From the NCBI GenBank assembly GCA_024685545.1, contig JAIKVR010000072.1, forward strand, positions 20,322-84,321: a stretch of 64,000 nucleotides of DNA, in the 5' to 3' direction. The position numbers and the translations under genes were made by a program. The notes below the pieces were generated by a model. That model was not told where the DNA came from. It ran no database searches and saw nothing but the letters and a program-made list of their open reading frames with translations. Positions 24,199 to 33,929 of this stretch are shown piece by piece; positions within the stretch are counted from its first letter, which is position 1; the number at the start of each line of letters is the position of its first letter. This DNA comes from Eubacteriales bacterium. Lineage in GTDB: Bacteria > Bacillota > Clostridia > Eubacteriales > Anaerofustaceae.

Positions 24199-25019
24199 AA
24201 AGCCTCCACAAGCTCATCCTCAGAGAGCGTGCCCTCCGGGATATCAAGCCCGCCTTCACGCAGCAGATCTGCAAGTGCAACTACCTCGGGCACTCCGAGC
24301 CTGAGTTCTTTCAGACCTTCGGAATCTGCGAAGATTTCCTTCGGGGTGCCTTCTTTAACGACCTTGCCGTCGCCCATGACGATTATCCTGTCAGCGTTGG
24401 TGATTTCCTCCATGTAATGAGTAATGAAGATCACCGTTACTCCCTCGTCGTTAAGCTTATGCATTATCTTAAGGGTATCCGTTCGCCCAGCAGGGTCCAG
24501 CATCGCGGTGGATTCATCAAAAACGATGCACTTCGGGTGCATTGCTATGACGCCTGCTATGGTTATCCTCTGCTTCTGACCACCGGACAGCTGATGCGGC
24601 TTCTGATCCTTGAATTCATACATCATGACGGCTTTGAGGCTCTCGTCCACACGGGTCCTGATCTTGTGCGGGGCCAGTCCGAGGTTTTCGGGACCGAAAG
24701 CCACATCCTCCTCCACTATGGTTGCCACCATCTGGTTATCCGGATTCTGAAAGACCATTGCGCATGCTTTTCTTATGGCTATCGTATTCTCCGGGTCGGA
24801 GGTGTCCATACCGTCCACAAGGACTTTCCCTTCGCTGGGAAGCAGCAGTGCGTTGAGAAGTTTTGCGAGCGTGGATTTGCCCGAGCCGTTTTTCCCGACG
24901 ATGGCGACGAATTCCCCTTCCTTTATACTGATGCTTACGTCGTCCAGCGCTTTTACGGGATCATCTCCGCTTTCATAGCTGAAGGATACGTTTTCTAGCT
25001 TAATGATCGTATTATCCAT
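24183..25019 (-). CDS. ecfA1: ECF transporter ATPase EcfA1
   Basis: A 278-residue partner ATPase. Walker A is GKNGSGKST, the Q-loop is VFQNPDNQMVATIV (typical of EcfA1), the signature is LSGGQKQR, and Walker B is CIVFDESTAMLDP. In Walker B the usual DEPT is DEST. The switch is THYMEE. The ATG at 25019 matches the family start, but there is no Shine-Dalgarno sequence: it lies about 12 bases after a terminator-like hairpin closing the rplQ gene. Translation may start on a processed or reduced-leader transcript, or depend on read-through from the ribosomal operon. Confidence 0.94.
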   Translation of the reverse strand: MDNTIIKLENVSFSYESGDDPVKALDDVSISIKEGEFVAIVGKNGSGKSTLAKLLNALLLPSEGKVLVDGMDTSDPENTIAIRKACAMVFQNPDNQMVATIVEEDVAFGPENLGLAPHKIRTRVDESLKAVMMYEFKDQKPHQLSGGQKQRITIAGVIAMHPKCIVFDESTAMLDPAGRTDTLKIMHKLNDEGVTVIFITHYMEEITNADRIIVMGDGKVVKEGTPKEIFADSEGLKELRLGVPEVVALADLLREGGLDIPEGTLSEDELVEALCRLK

Positions 25020-25025
25020 ATTAAA

Positions 25026-25095
25026 TAAAGAAAACCATTTACAGGAAAACAATCCGGTTCAGTTCCCGGATGAGCGCTCTCCCGTAAATGGTTTA
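25026..25095 (-). terminator. Hairpin between rplQ and ecfA1
   Basis: AAACCATTTAC pairs with GTAAATGGTTT, enclosing a nested TCCGG/CCGGA stem. On the minus strand TTTTCTTTATTT follows. It may end most alpha-operon transcripts and let some read into ecfA1. Confidence 0.65.
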
Positions 25096-25108
25096 ATTCT
25101 TAAGAGAA

Positions 25109-25471
25109 TTATATCTCTTCTTCTCCACCTTCAACAAGCTCAAGGATGGCCGTGGGAGCGTTATCGCCCGCCCTGTTGCCCACTTTTATGACGCGAGTAT
25201 AGCCGCCGTTGCGCTCGGCATATTTAGGCGCGATTTCGCTGAAAAGCTTGGCAACGACATCTTTATCATAGATGTAGCTTAAGGCTCTTCTTCTGGATGC
25301 CAGATCGCCCTTTTTGCCCAGGGTTATCATCCTGTCGACCTGTCTCTTGGCTTCTTTGGCACGGGTCAGCGTCGTATTGATCCTGCCGTATTTGATGGTA
25401 TCGGTCACCAGTCCGCGAAGCATCGCTAGACGCTGATCGGTAGGCCTGCCAATTTTACTGTAACCGGACAT
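25109..25471 (-). CDS. rplQ: Ribosomal protein L17 (bL17)
   Basis: A 120-residue large-subunit protein near the exit tunnel. It shows the family features [23 protein letters not shown] split over the first helix, [23 protein letters not shown], and [20 protein letters not shown]. The C-terminus is acidic (VEGGEEEI). It is the last ribosomal gene of the block, 11 bases after rpoA. Confidence 0.97.
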   Translation of the reverse strand: MSGYSKIGRPTDQRLAMLRGLVTDTIKYGRINTTLTRAKEAKRQVDRMITLGKKGDLASRRRALSYIYDKDVVAKLFSEIAPKYAERNGGYTRVIKVGNRAGDNAPTAILELVEGGEEEI

Positions 25472-25482
25472 TGTTATCCTCC

Positions 25483-26430
25483 TTACTCTTCGCCCTGTTT
25501 AAGCGAAAGGCCGATCTCAGCCAGACGCTTCTTTATCTCGTTCAGGGACTTCTTTCCGAGGTTTCTGACCTTGGATATCTCATCCTCGGTTTTTTCGATA
25601 AGCTGCTCGACCGTGTGTATGTCGGCTCTTCTCAGGCAGTTGTAGCTTCTTACGGAAAGCTCCAGCTCCTCGATGGACATTTCGAGCACCTTCTCCTTGA
25701 CGTTCTCCTCCCTCTCCACCATCATCGTCACGTTCTTCAGGTTATCGTTCAGTTCGATAAAGAGCGCGAAGTGGTCATTGAGAATCTTGGAAGCCAGAGA
25801 AATGGCTTCTTCGGGGCTTATCGTACCGTTGGTCCATATCTCAATGGTGAGACTGTCAAAGTCAGTCATATTGCCGACCCTGGTGTTCTCGACCTTGAAA
25901 TTGACCTTGCGCACCGGGGTGAATATGGAATCTATCGGTATCGTGCCGATAGGCATATCTTCTTTTTTGTTCTTTTCCGTGGAATTGTAGCCGCTTCCGG
26001 CTTCTACGGTCATCGTCATATAGAGTTTGCCGTCGTCCATAAGCGAGGCGATGTGAGCGTCGGGAGTGAGCACTTCAACGTCAGAATCGCAGATGATATC
26101 CGCAGCCGTCACTTCTCCCGGACCTTCCTTCTCTATGCGCACGGTAGCCGCTTCTCCGGTATGGATGCGGAATACTACCTTCTTGAGGTTCAGGATGATC
26201 TCGACAACATCTTCGGTGACTCCCGGGATGGTGGAAAACTCATGCAGTACTCCGTCGATCTTTACGCTGGTGACAGCGTAGCCGGGAAGTGACGAGAGCA
26301 TTACTCTCCTGAGGGAGTTGCCGATAGTAGTAGCGTATCCCCTGTCCAGGGGTTCCACAACAAACTTGCCGTATGTCTTGTCAGGCGCAACCTCGGCGAT
26401 CTCTATATTGGGTTTTTTAAATTCTAACAT
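25483..26430 (-). CDS. rpoA: RNA polymerase alpha subunit
   Basis: A 315-residue protein. The N-terminal domain (to about residue 230) drives RNA polymerase assembly: [20 protein letters not shown] and the [20 protein letters not shown] region. A flexible linker leads to the C-terminal domain, which binds UP elements and activators: [22 protein letters not shown], then [23 protein letters not shown]-type spacing precedes the start. It lies between rpsD and rplQ as usual. Confidence 0.98.
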   Translation of the reverse strand: MLEFKKPNIEIAEVAPDKTYGKFVVEPLDRGYATTIGNSLRRVMLSSLPGYAVTSVKIDGVLHEFSTIPGVTEDVVEIILNLKKVVFRIHTGEAATVRIEKEGPGEVTAADIICDSDVEVLTPDAHIASLMDDGKLYMTMTVEAGSGYNSTEKNKKEDMPIGTIPIDSIFTPVRKVNFKVENTRVGNMTDFDSLTIEIWTNGTISPEEAISLASKILNDHFALFIELNDNLKNVTMMVEREENVKEKVLEMSIEELELSVRSYNCLRRADIHTVEQLIEKTEDEISKVRNLGKKSLNEIKKRLAEIGLSLKQGEE

Positions 26431-26484
26431 TTAATCCTCCATTCGATTTCCGAATCTAATAAGGTGTGCAGAAAGCTGGATAGA

Positions 26485-27123
26485 TTACTTAGAATAGAGC
26501 TCGACGATAAGACGCTCGTCAATGGGCAGATCGATATCTGCTCTCGAAGGCAGATTGACGACCTTTCCGGTCATTTTTTCTACGTCGAGGCTTAAATAGC
26601 TGGGGATAGTTTTGCCCGCAGCCGTCTCCGCGAGGGTGACGAATTTGGGTGATTTCCTGGATTTGCTCTTTACAGCGATCTCGTCGCCGGCTTTTGTCAG
26701 GTAAGACGGGATGTTGACCTTCTTGCCGTTGACGGTAAAGTGGCTGTGTGTGACGAGCTGGCGTGCTTCCTTCCTGCTGGAAGCAAATCCCAGACGGTAA
26801 ACGACGTTGTCGAGCCTTCTCTCCAGATACTGGAGCAGTGTCTCGCCGGTGACGCCGCGCTTAACCATGGCCATCTCATAGTAATGATGGAACTGTTTTT
26901 CCATTATTCCGTAGGCCTGCTTGACCTTCTGCTTTTCCCTGAGCTGAGTCCCGTAATCGGACATCTTGGCGCCCGCCGGTTTGCCGTGCTGGCCGGGGGT
27001 GATATTCTTCTTATGGTTTGGGGAAAGCGGGCACTTCGCCGAATAGCACCTGTCGCCTTTCAGGAAAAGCTTTTCCTGAGCTCTGCGGCACTGCTTGCAA
27101 ACAGATTCAGTATATCTTGCCAT
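26485..27123 (-). CDS. rpsD: Ribosomal protein S4 (uS4), zinc-binding form
   Basis: A 212-residue primary 16S-binding protein. Cys9, Cys12, Cys26 and Cys31 form the zinc site of the C+ type. The S4 RNA-binding domain is seen at [23 protein letters not shown] split over two helices, then [15 protein letters not shown] 28-residue insertion relative to the shortest forms ([15 protein letters not shown]) is normal in Clostridia. Confidence 0.97.
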   Translation of the reverse strand: MARYTESVCKQCRRAQEKLFLKGDRCYSAKCPLSPNHKKNITPGQHGKPAGAKMSDYGTQLREKQKVKQAYGIMEKQFHHYYEMAMVKRGVTGETLLQYLERRLDNVVYRLGFASSRKEARQLVTHSHFTVNGKKVNIPSYLTKAGDEIAVKSKSRKSPKFVTLAETAAGKTIPSYLSLDVEKMTGKVVNLPSRADIDLPIDERLIVELYSK

Positions 27124-27145
27124 ATTGTATTCTCCTTATCCCGCT

Positions 27146-27559
27146 TTATACCCTTCTTCTCTTCGGGGGCCTGCATCCGTTGTGGGGAATGGGGGTGACG
27201 TCCTTGATAGAAGTGATCGTGAGCCCTGCTGTCTGCAAAGCGCGGATAGCGGATTCTCTGCCGCTGCCCGGTCCCTTGACCATAACGTCCACGAACTGCA
27301 GTCCGTGCTCCATTGCCTTCTTTGCAGCTTCAGTTGCTGCTGTCTGCGCCGCGTAAGGCGTGGACTTTCTGGATCCTTTGAAGCCAAGTTCTCCAGCGGA
27401 AGACCAGCTGAGCACATTTCCCTCAGTGTCGGAAATGGTTACGATAGTATTATTGAAGGAGGAAGCGATATGCGCCTGGCCCCTCTCAACGTTTTTCTTG
27501 ACTTTTTTCTTCTTTGCTCTTGCCGCAGCTGCTGCGGAAGCCGATTTCTGTCTTGCCAT
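27146..27559 (-). CDS. rpsK: Ribosomal protein S11 (uS11)
   Basis: A 137-residue platform protein. After a Lys/Ala-rich N-terminal extension come [49 protein letters not shown] and the ending [15 protein letters not shown]. The last segment contacts the mRNA exit path. Confidence 0.98.
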   Translation of the reverse strand: MARQKSASAAAAARAKKKKVKKNVERGQAHIASSFNNTIVTISDTEGNVLSWSSAGELGFKGSRKSTPYAAQTAATEAAKKAMEHGLQFVDVMVKGPGSGRESAIRALQTAGLTITSIKDVTPIPHNGCRPPKRRRV

Positions 27560-27563
27560 CTAG

Positions 27564-27938
27564 TTATCCCTTCTTGCTCTTTCTTCCGACCGTCTTTTTC
27601 GGTCCCTTGCGGGTCCTCGCGTTGGTCTTCGTATTCTGTCCTCTGACAGGAAGATTCCTTCTGTGCCTTAATCCGCGATAGCAGCCTATCTCAGTGAGGC
27701 GCTTGATGTCCATGGCAACGTCCCTCTTGAGGTCGCCTTCCACGGAATATTCGTTGTCTATGATGGTACGCAGTTTATTTACTTCGTCCTCGGTGAGATC
27801 CTTGACTCTCGTGTTTGGATCGATCCCGGTGTCGGCAAGTATCTTATTGGATGTGGTTCTTCCGATGCCGAAAATATATGTGAGCCCGATTTCGACACGT
27901 TTACTGTTCGGCAAATCAACGCCGGATATTCTCGCCAT
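27564..27938 (-). CDS. rpsM: Ribosomal protein S13 (uS13)
   Basis: A 124-residue head protein contacting the large subunit and P-site tRNA. It starts [21 protein letters not shown], contains the H2TH turn [11 protein letters not shown], and ends with the basic tail [23 protein letters not shown] lies about 15 bases before the ATG. An internal promoter may lie just upstream. Confidence 0.98.
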   Translation of the reverse strand: MARISGVDLPNSKRVEIGLTYIFGIGRTTSNKILADTGIDPNTRVKDLTEDEVNKLRTIIDNEYSVEGDLKRDVAMDIKRLTEIGCYRGLRHRRNLPVRGQNTKTNARTRKGPKKTVGRKSKKG

Positions 27939-27970
27939 TTAGCTTTTTTGTTCCTCCATGTTTTTTATAT

Positions 27971-27998
27971 ATGATAAGCAAAGGGATCTCTAAGTCAA
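27971..27998 (-). promoter_or_regulatory. Possible internal promoter before rpsM
   Basis: TTGACT, a 16-base spacer and TATCAT lie in the 99-base gap between rpmJ and rpsM. This would add transcription for rpsM-rpsK-rpsD-rpoA-rplQ. Confidence 0.5.
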
Positions 27999-28037
27999 CA
28001 ACTGTCGACTTCAGCCGCGAAATCCCCATGGTAGCAT

Positions 28038-28151
28038 TCAGCCCTGTCTCTGCTTATGCTTGGGATTGGAGCAGATCACCATGACATTGCCGTGTCTTTT
28101 GATGATCTTGCATTTTTCACACATTTTCTTAACGCTGGGTCTTACTTTCAT
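28038..28151 (-). CDS. rpmJ: Ribosomal protein L36 (bL36), zinc-binding form
   Basis: A 37-residue protein, the smallest of the large subunit. It reads [15 protein letters not shown] and continues with Cys27 and His32. Cys11, Cys14, Cys27 and His32 form the zinc site. AGGAGG lies about seven bases before the ATG. It is in its normal place between infA and rpsM and is short enough to be missed by ORF filters. Confidence 0.97.
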   Translation of the reverse strand: MKVRPSVKKMCEKCKIIKRHGNVMVICSNPKHKQRQG

Positions 28152-28196
28152 TATTTTCCTCCTTAACCGGCCGCGGGCCGTTTTCTGATAATGATT

Positions 28197-28421
28197 TTAC
28201 TTTCCTTTTTCGCGCCAGATTATTCTGCCTTTGCCCGGATCATATGCCGATATCTCCATCGTCACCTTGTCCCCGGGCAGTATTTTGATGTAATGCATCC
28301 GCAGTTTTCCCGAAATATGTGCCAGTACTTCATGACCGTTATCGAGAACGACCTTGAATGTGGTGTTCGGAAGAGCTTCCCTGACGATGCCCGTTACCTC
28401 AAAATAATTACTTTTCGCCAC
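28197..28421 (-). CDS. infA: Translation initiation factor IF-1
   Basis: A 74-residue OB-fold protein that occupies the A site during initiation. Family blocks are [23 protein letters not shown] split around the loop, [18 protein letters not shown] and a slightly divergent end ([17 protein letters not shown], where TRGRI is usual). The start lies inside the 3' end of the KOW gene (14-base overlap), implying coupled translation. Confidence 0.96.
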   Translation of the reverse strand: MAKSNYFEVTGIVREALPNTTFKVVLDNGHEVLAHISGKLRMHYIKILPGDKVTMEISAYDPGKGRIIWREKGK

Positions 28422-28716
28422 TTAATTCCCCCTTTTTTCTTAAAGAATCATACAGCGCGATCTCTTCAGCCAAAAGAGAATCGGCTGGCAGCATCCCGCG
28501 TGCGAGCACCTCGGCGACTTTCGGCGCCTTGGCGCTTGTCACTGTCAGATGTATAAGCTTTTTTTTCTTTGGCTTTGCTGCCTTTCTGAGCTTTCCGTCT
28601 GCCAGATACGCGCAGGTATCATCAAATCTCAGCACGATGAACGCCTTATTCCTGTCACGGCCTGCCCTGGAGATAGCTATGCTTCCCGGAGCAAGCCTTT
28701 CGTCTAAAACGCTCAT
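28408..28716 (-). CDS. KOW-domain RNA-binding protein (between map and infA)
   Basis: A 102-residue protein resembling the L14e-like KOW proteins found between map and infA in Clostridia. The N-terminal half has the KOW-type [20 protein letters not shown], then a basic [14 protein letters not shown] segment. The role is unproven; RNA or ribosome binding is likely. The ATG overlaps the map stop (ATGA) and its 3' end overlaps infA, so it is tightly built into the operon. Confidence 0.9.
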   Translation of the reverse strand: MSVLDERLAPGSIAISRAGRDRNKAFIVLRFDDTCAYLADGKLRKAAKPKKKKLIHLTVTSAKAPKVAEVLARGMLPADSLLAEEIALYDSLRKKGELSGEK

Positions 28717-29465
28717 ATAGTCGTAAGTATTCTCGGGTCGCCGTCGGTTACCGCTATGGTGTTCTCATAGTGCGCTGAGATCTTCCCGTCAGCGGTACGG
28801 ACCGTCCAACCGTCGTCATCATCTGTGGTCACTTCCCAAGTGCCCAGATTTACCATCGGCTCCACGGCTATGACCAGACCCTTTTCGAATCTGAGCCCGT
28901 GACCCGGTGTACCGTAATTCGGCACCGCCGGATCCTCGTGCATCTCTTCCCCAATACCGTGGCCAACATAATCCCGAACGACTCCGAAGCCTGCAGCCTC
29001 CGCATGCTCCTGTATGGCATTGGACAGGTCTCCCAGCCTGAATCCGACTCTCGCGAATTCGATGCCTTTCCAGAAAGCTTCCTCAGTGACGCGGATCAGC
29101 CGCTTTGCCTCCTCGGATACCTCTCCCACAGGGAAAGTCCTTGCCATATCACCTACGTAGCCTCCGTAAACGGCACCAATATCTATCGATATGATATCAC
29201 CTTCCCTGAGGATATTCCTGCGGGAAGGGATACCGTGCACCACGACGCTGTTCTTGGAGGCACAGATGCTGCCCGGGAATCCTCCGTAATTCAGGAATGC
29301 GGGACGTGCTTTGAGTTTGTTCAAGGTACGTCTGGCGATCCTGTCCAGTTCCCAGGTGGAGACCCCGGGGCGTATCGCTTCCGCGACCGCCTGCATTCCT
29401 AAAGCAGTGATACGGCCTGCTTCGGCCATTTTTTCAACTTCTTCGTCGGACTTGATTTGGATCAT
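28713..29465 (-). CDS. map: Methionine aminopeptidase, type I
   Basis: A 250-residue dinuclear metallopeptidase that removes initiator Met from nascent proteins. Visible ligand segments: DIGAVYGGYVGDMARTF (two Asp), GHGIGEEMHEDP (His), VEPMV (Glu) and AHYENTIAVT (Glu). The substrate-pocket block NYGGFPGSICASKNSVVVHGIP is present in two runs. No N-terminal zinc finger is present. It starts three bases after adk ends. Confidence 0.97.
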   Translation of the reverse strand: MIQIKSDEEVEKMAEAGRITALGMQAVAEAIRPGVSTWELDRIARRTLNKLKARPAFLNYGGFPGSICASKNSVVVHGIPSRRNILREGDIISIDIGAVYGGYVGDMARTFPVGEVSEEAKRLIRVTEEAFWKGIEFARVGFRLGDLSNAIQEHAEAAGFGVVRDYVGHGIGEEMHEDPAVPNYGTPGHGLRFEKGLVIAVEPMVNLGTWEVTTDDDDGWTVRTADGKISAHYENTIAVTDGDPRILTTI

Positions 29466-29468
29466 AGT

Positions 29469-30107
29469 TTATTTGAAGCTGTCGAGAGCTTTGTATACGT
29501 TAGCCGTAGTTTCCTCGATAGTGCCGTTTCCGTCCACCTTCAGCAGAAGATTTTTCTTCTGATAGAACTCGATGAGCGGGAGCGTCTTCTCGTCGTATTC
29601 CTTGAGACGGCTCTTGACAGTCTCCTCATTGTCATCATCTCTCTGATAGAGCTTGGCTCCGCATTTGTCGCAGATGCCTTCCTTTTTCGGAGGTGAATTC
29701 TTGATGTGATAGCTCGCTCCGCAGTCGGGGCACATCCTTCTTCCGGAGATGCGGTCGATGAGCATTGAGTAATCGACCTCGAGATCGAGAGCGCAGTCTA
29801 TCTTCTGGCCCATCTCCTCCAGGCTCTCTGCCTGAGGTATCGTTCTCGGGAATCCGTCCAGCATATAGCCTGCACTGCAGTCCGGCTGTGCGAGTCTGTC
29901 CTTCACCATATTGACGGTGATCTCATCGGGAACGAGGAGTCCTTTTTCGATGTATTCCTTGGCTTTCTTCCCGAGGGGCGTATCTTCAGCCATGTTCTTG
30001 CGGAAAATGTCGCCCGTGGAAATATGCACGACGCCGTATTTCTCAACGATCTTTGCAGCCTGAGTGCCTTTTCCGGCTCCCGGAGGACCGAGTAAAATGA
30101 TGTTCAT
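29469..30107 (-). CDS. adk: Adenylate kinase with zinc-bearing lid
   Basis: A 212-residue enzyme converting ATP + AMP to two ADP. The P-loop is LLGPPGAGKGTQA, the AMP site includes STGDIFRKN and DGFPRTIPQAE, and the lid has two CxxC pairs (MCPDCG and ICDKCG, about residues 130-153) that bind zinc, the Gram-positive form. GAGAAG lies close upstream. It is in its usual place after secY. Confidence 0.97.
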   Translation of the reverse strand: MNIILLGPPGAGKGTQAAKIVEKYGVVHISTGDIFRKNMAEDTPLGKKAKEYIEKGLLVPDEITVNMVKDRLAQPDCSAGYMLDGFPRTIPQAESLEEMGQKIDCALDLEVDYSMLIDRISGRRMCPDCGASYHIKNSPPKKEGICDKCGAKLYQRDDDNEETVKSRLKEYDEKTLPLIEFYQKKNLLLKVDGNGTIEETTANVYKALDSFK

Positions 30108-30118
30108 TGTTCTTCTCC

Positions 30119-31378
30119 TTATTTAAGGAATCCCTTGTAGTTTCTGATTATGAGCATCTGCTCGAGAGTCTTTACAGTCTCCAGAGCTACACCTACGACG
30201 ATCAGCAGGCTGGTGCCTCCGAACTGCAGGTTCAGCTTGAGCACATTGCCAGCGATGATCGGGATTATCGCGATGATGATAAGGAATAACGCTCCGAAAA
30301 GCGTCAGCCTTGAAGATATCTTCGAAATATACATTGCCGTAGGTCTTCCTGTCCTGATACCAGGTATTGCTCCTCCGTAATCCTGGATATTCTTTGCGAT
30401 ATCGACCGGATTGAAGGTGATCGCAGTATAGAAATACGAGAAGGCGATGATCAGCAGCACATATACGATAGTCGTGAACCAGGTTCCCCATGCCATGAAA
30501 CTCGCCACCTTGGTGAGGAATTTCGAATTGGGGAAGAAGGAAGCCAACGTATTCGGGAACATCGTAATGACTGAGGCGAAGATGACGGGGATGACCCCGC
30601 TCTGATTCACCTTCATCGTGATGTAGGAATTCTGTCCCCCCATCATGTTGCGGCCCCTGACTCTCTTGGAGTATTGTACGGGGATCCTTCTCTGTCCTTC
30701 CTCGACTTCAATAACGCCCATGATGGTGACCAGCATGAATACGGCGATAACAGGAAGCATCCAGATCGGGAATGTCCTGGCTGCTATTCCGTCGATGATC
30801 GTCTGGATAGCGCCCGGAAGTGAACTCACGATACCGATGAAGATAAGCAGGCTGGTTCCGTTGCCGATCCCTTTTTCCGTCATAGCCTCGCTCATCCAGA
30901 TGATGAAAGCCGTCCCTGCGGTGATGACCGCAGTGACAAGAGCTACGATGTACCAGGATTTATCCGTAAGCAATCCCGATATGGTCAGTGTAGTTCCCAA
31001 GGACTGCATTATAGCCAGACCTATCGCCGTATAGCGAGTGTAGCGGGATATCTTGCGCTTGCCCTCTTCTCCGCCTTCCTTCGCCAGATTCTCGAGACCG
31101 GGAATGGCGATGGTCAGCAGGTTCATGATGATCGAAGCGTTGATGTAGGGCGTGATGCCCATAGCGAATATCGAGAAGTTCTTCAGGTTGTCTCCGGAGA
31201 TGATATTGAACAAGCCCATCATGCTGTTCGAGCTGATGTAGTTAGCGAGCATCGATCTGTCGATGAACGGAACCATGATATGGCTACCCAGCCTGAATAT
31301 ACCCAACATCATCAGCGTATAGAGGATCTTCTTGCGAATATCCGGTGTTTTCCATGCGCTTTTGAGTGTCTCTATCAT
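30119..31378 (-). CDS. secY: Protein translocase channel SecY
   Basis: A 419-residue, ten-helix membrane channel for protein export. Features include the plug region near SMMGLFNIISGDNLKNFSIFAMG (two runs), the loop RRIPVQYSKRVRGR in the C5-region neighbourhood, and the conserved PGIRTGRPTAMYI near the C-terminus. Its ATG shares one base with the rplO stop (TAATG). Confidence 0.97.
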   Translation of the reverse strand: MIETLKSAWKTPDIRKKILYTLMMLGIFRLGSHIMVPFIDRSMLANYISSNSMMGLFNIISGDNLKNFSIFAMGITPYINASIIMNLLTIAIPGLENLAKEGGEEGKRKISRYTRYTAIGLAIMQSLGTTLTISGLLTDKSWYIVALVTAVITAGTAFIIWMSEAMTEKGIGNGTSLLIFIGIVSSLPGAIQTIIDGIAARTFPIWMLPVIAVFMLVTIMGVIEVEEGQRRIPVQYSKRVRGRNMMGGQNSYITMKVNQSGVIPVIFASVITMFPNTLASFFPNSKFLTKVASFMAWGTWFTTIVYVLLIIAFSYFYTAITFNPVDIAKNIQDYGGAIPGIRTGRPTAMYISKISSRLTLFGALFLIIIAIIPIIAGNVLKLNLQFGGTSLLIVVGVALETVKTLEQMLIIRNYKGFLK

Positions 31379-31821
31379 TACTCTTCCTCTACTTTTCCAC
31401 CGGCAGCGACGATCTTCTCAGCCGCAGCCTTGGATACGGATACTCCTTTTAATGTAACGGCTTTGGATATCTCGCCGTTGCAGAGCACCTTGACTATGTC
31501 GAAATTATTCTTGACTATTCCCTTGTCTCTTAAAACGTCCACGGTGATGACCGTACCGTTATCAAACACGTTCAGTTTTTCGAGGTCCACTCTGGCGACC
31601 AGCTTCTTGAAGCGGTAATTGGAGAATCCTCTCATCGGAACGCGCCTGGTCAGAGGCATCTGGCCGCCTTCAAATCCCATGCGGACTCCGCCGCCTGAAC
31701 GCGAATTCTGGCCTTTCTGTCCTCTGCCTGCTGTTTTGCCCTGTCCGGTCGCAGTACCGCGGCCTTTGCGGACGGGTTTTCTGGTGCTTCCCTCAGGAGC
31801 ATGCAGATTATGCAGTTTCAT
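31378..31821 (-). CDS. rplO: Ribosomal protein L15 (uL15)
   Basis: A 147-residue large-subunit protein. It starts with a glycine-rich, extended tail (GRGTATGQGKTAGRGQKGQNSR, read in two parts) that reaches into 23S rRNA, then a globular domain with GFEGGQMPLTRRVP and the C-terminal VSKAAAEKIVAAGGKVE. Confidence 0.97.
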   Translation of the reverse strand: MKLHNLHAPEGSTRKPVRKGRGTATGQGKTAGRGQKGQNSRSGGGVRMGFEGGQMPLTRRVPMRGFSNYRFKKLVARVDLEKLNVFDNGTVITVDVLRDKGIVKNNFDIVKVLCNGEISKAVTLKGVSVSKAAAEKIVAAGGKVEEE

Positions 31822-31833
31822 TCTCTATCCTCC

Positions 31834-32019
31834 TTATAACTCTTCCACCTTCATCAAAAAGCCGACCTTGTTGAGGATACCCCTTGTGGCGGGAGTGTCG
31901 GGCATGATGACGAATTCGCCGATCTTCTTGATGCCGAGTGCATGTACGATCTTGCGATGGGCCGGGATCCTGGTGATCAGGCTCTTGACCAGTGTGATCT
32001 TAAGTTTCTTTTCTTCCAT
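31834..32019 (-). CDS. rpmD: Ribosomal protein L30 (uL30)
   Basis: A 61-residue protein with the short bacterial L30 form: KITLVKSLITRIPAHRKIV, ALGIKKIGEFVIMPDTPATRG and the closing VGFLMKVEEL. Its place between rpsE and rplO is canonical. Confidence 0.96.
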   Translation of the reverse strand: MEEKKLKITLVKSLITRIPAHRKIVHALGIKKIGEFVIMPDTPATRGILNKVGFLMKVEEL

Positions 32020-32032
32020 GTTAGTCCTCCCC

Positions 32033-32551
32033 TTAGCCTAGGATCTCCTCCACGGTCTTGCCGCGTTTCTTGGCTACCATCTCGGGGCTGCAAAGACTCT
32101 TAAGTCCTTCCAGCGTCGCTTTAACGACGTTCACTGCCCTGTCGGAGCCCAAGGACTTGCAGCGGATATCCTGGATACCTGCCGCTTCGAGCACGGCTCT
32201 GGCGCTGGCGCCGGCAATGACTCCGGTCCCTTTCGGGGCGGGCATAATCTTTACCTTTCCTGCTCCGAAAACACCGATGACCTCATGAGGGATGGTAGTA
32301 CCGGAAATGGCTACCTTTACCAGATTCTTATGAGCATCCGCAACGCCCTTTCTGATGGCTTCGGGGATCTCGATGGCTTTTCCCATCCCGACGCCTACTC
32401 TGCCCTTGCCGTCTCCGACGACGCACAGGCAGGAGAAGCGCATATTGCGGCCGCCCTTAACAGTCTTGGCGACACGGTTTATCTGAATGACCTTTTCCGT
32501 GAATTCTTTTTCTTCAACAGCGGGTTGTGTTCTCTGATTTTTATTATCCAT
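32033..32551 (-). CDS. rpsE: Ribosomal protein S5 (uS5)
   Basis: A 172-residue small-subunit protein important for decoding fidelity. The double-stranded-RNA-binding part is [20 protein letters not shown] with [16 protein letters not shown], and the second domain has [21 protein letters not shown] polar N-terminal extension (about 18 residues) precedes it. Confidence 0.98.
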   Translation of the reverse strand: MDNKNQRTQPAVEEKEFTEKVIQINRVAKTVKGGRNMRFSCLCVVGDGKGRVGVGMGKAIEIPEAIRKGVADAHKNLVKVAISGTTIPHEVIGVFGAGKVKIMPAPKGTGVIAGASARAVLEAAGIQDIRCKSLGSDRAVNVVKATLEGLKSLCSPEMVAKKRGKTVEEILG

Positions 32552-32569
32552 TCTTTTAACGCGCCCTCC

Positions 32570-32932
32570 TTAAAACTCCAGCCCGGCTTCGCGGGCGGCT
32601 TCGGCCAATTCCTTGACTCTGCCGTGATAAATGTAACCGCTCCTGTCAAAGACCACGGTCTTGATCCCGGCTTCCTGAGCCTTGGCTGCGATATCCTTGC
32701 CGACGGCCTTGCTTGCTTCGATCGAAGAGGTGCTCTTGAGCTCTCCAGCGAGCACTTTGGAGCTGGATGAAACCAGAGTCTTTCCGACGGTATCGTCGAT
32801 GATCTGGGCGTAAATGTACCTGTTGGAACGGAACACGCTCAGACGAGGAATATCCGGAGTGCCGTTGATGGTATTTCTGATCCTCTGGTGTCTTTTCTGT
32901 CTGTTTTTGTTCTTCAAAGGCTTACTAACCAT
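32570..32932 (-). CDS. rplR: Ribosomal protein L18 (uL18)
   Basis: A 120-residue 5S rRNA-binding protein. It shows [25 protein letters not shown] split in two, the YIYAQIIDD strand and the ending [24 protein letters not shown]. The N-terminus is basic as usual. Confidence 0.97.
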   Translation of the reverse strand: MVSKPLKNKNRQKRHQRIRNTINGTPDIPRLSVFRSNRYIYAQIIDDTVGKTLVSSSSKVLAGELKSTSSIEASKAVGKDIAAKAQEAGIKTVVFDRSGYIYHGRVKELAEAAREAGLEF

Positions 32933-32949
32933 TTATCCTACACTCCTCT

Positions 32950-33489
32950 CTACTTTCCTGTCTTGCCTTCCTTGATACGCACGTACTCGCCGGCGTAACG
33001 GATGCCTTTGCCCTTGTATGGCTCAGGCGGCCTGAGGCGCTTGATATTGGCTGCGTGCTGTCCTACTGCTTCCCTGTCTATGCCGGAGACCTTGATCTTG
33101 GTCTGTCCTTCGACGGTGGTGGTGACGCCTTCGGGATCGGGCATTGTTACCTGATGGGAAAATCCGAGGCTGAGCACAAGGTTGTCTCCCTGTTTGTCGG
33201 CCCTGTAGCCGACTCCGACTATCTCCAGATCTTTGGTGAATCCGTTGCTTACGCCTTCTACCATGTTATATATGAGTTTTCTGGTGAGGCCGTGCATGGC
33301 GCTGTCCTTGCGAGTCTCCTCTTTGATCGGGGAAACGGTGAGGACACCGTCTTTTTCTTCCAATTTCATGTTGTCGCTGATCTTTCTTTTAAGTTCGCCC
33401 TTGGGGCCCTTGACGGTGACGACTCCGTCAGAGACCTTTACTTCAACTCCCTGAGGGACATTGATCGGCGCTTTACCTATTCTTGACAT
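32950..33489 (-). CDS. rplF: Ribosomal protein L6 (uL6)
   Basis: A 179-residue protein near the sarcin-ricin loop. It has two related beta domains, starting MSRIGKAPINVPQGVEVKV and VKGPKGELKRKI, and the diagnostic C-terminal RPPEPYKGKGIRYAGEYVR. Confidence 0.98.
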   Translation of the reverse strand: MSRIGKAPINVPQGVEVKVSDGVVTVKGPKGELKRKISDNMKLEEKDGVLTVSPIKEETRKDSAMHGLTRKLIYNMVEGVSNGFTKDLEIVGVGYRADKQGDNLVLSLGFSHQVTMPDPEGVTTTVEGQTKIKVSGIDREAVGQHAANIKRLRPPEPYKGKGIRYAGEYVRIKEGKTGK

Positions 33490-33506
33490 TTCGCCTCCTA
33501 TATCTG

Positions 33507-33905
33507 CTACCAGACGTAGCAGATCACCTCCCCGCCGATATGATTCTTGCGGGCGTTTCTGTCCGTCATAATGCCCTTGCTCGTGGACATGATCACGACT
33601 CCGAGTCCGTTCATAACCTTGGGCACATCGTCCTTGCCTGCGTAAACGCGCAGTCCAGGCTTGCTTACTCTCTTGAGACCGGAGATAACACGGTTGTTAT
33701 CTTCGTCGTATTTCATTGTGACCTCGATCATTCCCTGCTTATTGTCTTCGGTGACCTTGTAATCACTGATATATCCTTCTTCCAGAAGGATCTGAGCGAT
33801 CGATTTCTTCATGGTGGAAGCGGGGATCATGACGGTAGGATGCTTTGCCTTATTTGCATTCCTTATTCTGGTCAGCATATCCGCAATGGGATCTGTCATT
33901 GACAT
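33507..33905 (-). CDS. rpsH: Ribosomal protein S8 (uS8)
   Basis: A 132-residue primary 16S-binding protein. It shows [30 protein letters not shown] and the RNA-contact end [17 protein letters not shown] followed by GGEVICYVW. The ORF has an in-frame ATG two codons later (MTDP); the first is used here because both are within reach of the ribosome site. Confidence 0.97.
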   Translation of the reverse strand: MSMTDPIADMLTRIRNANKAKHPTVMIPASTMKKSIAQILLEEGYISDYKVTEDNKQGMIEVTMKYDEDNNRVISGLKRVSKPGLRVYAGKDDVPKVMNGLGVVIMSTSKGIMTDRNARKNHIGGEVICYVW

Positions 33906-33929
33906 AGCTCTTTATCTCCTTCTTCCTTA

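Noticed and set aside
26740..27356. Long plus-strand frames opposite rpsD and rpsK
   Set aside because: They are shadows of conserved ribosomal genes; similar mirror frames run throughout the 22-40 kb block.
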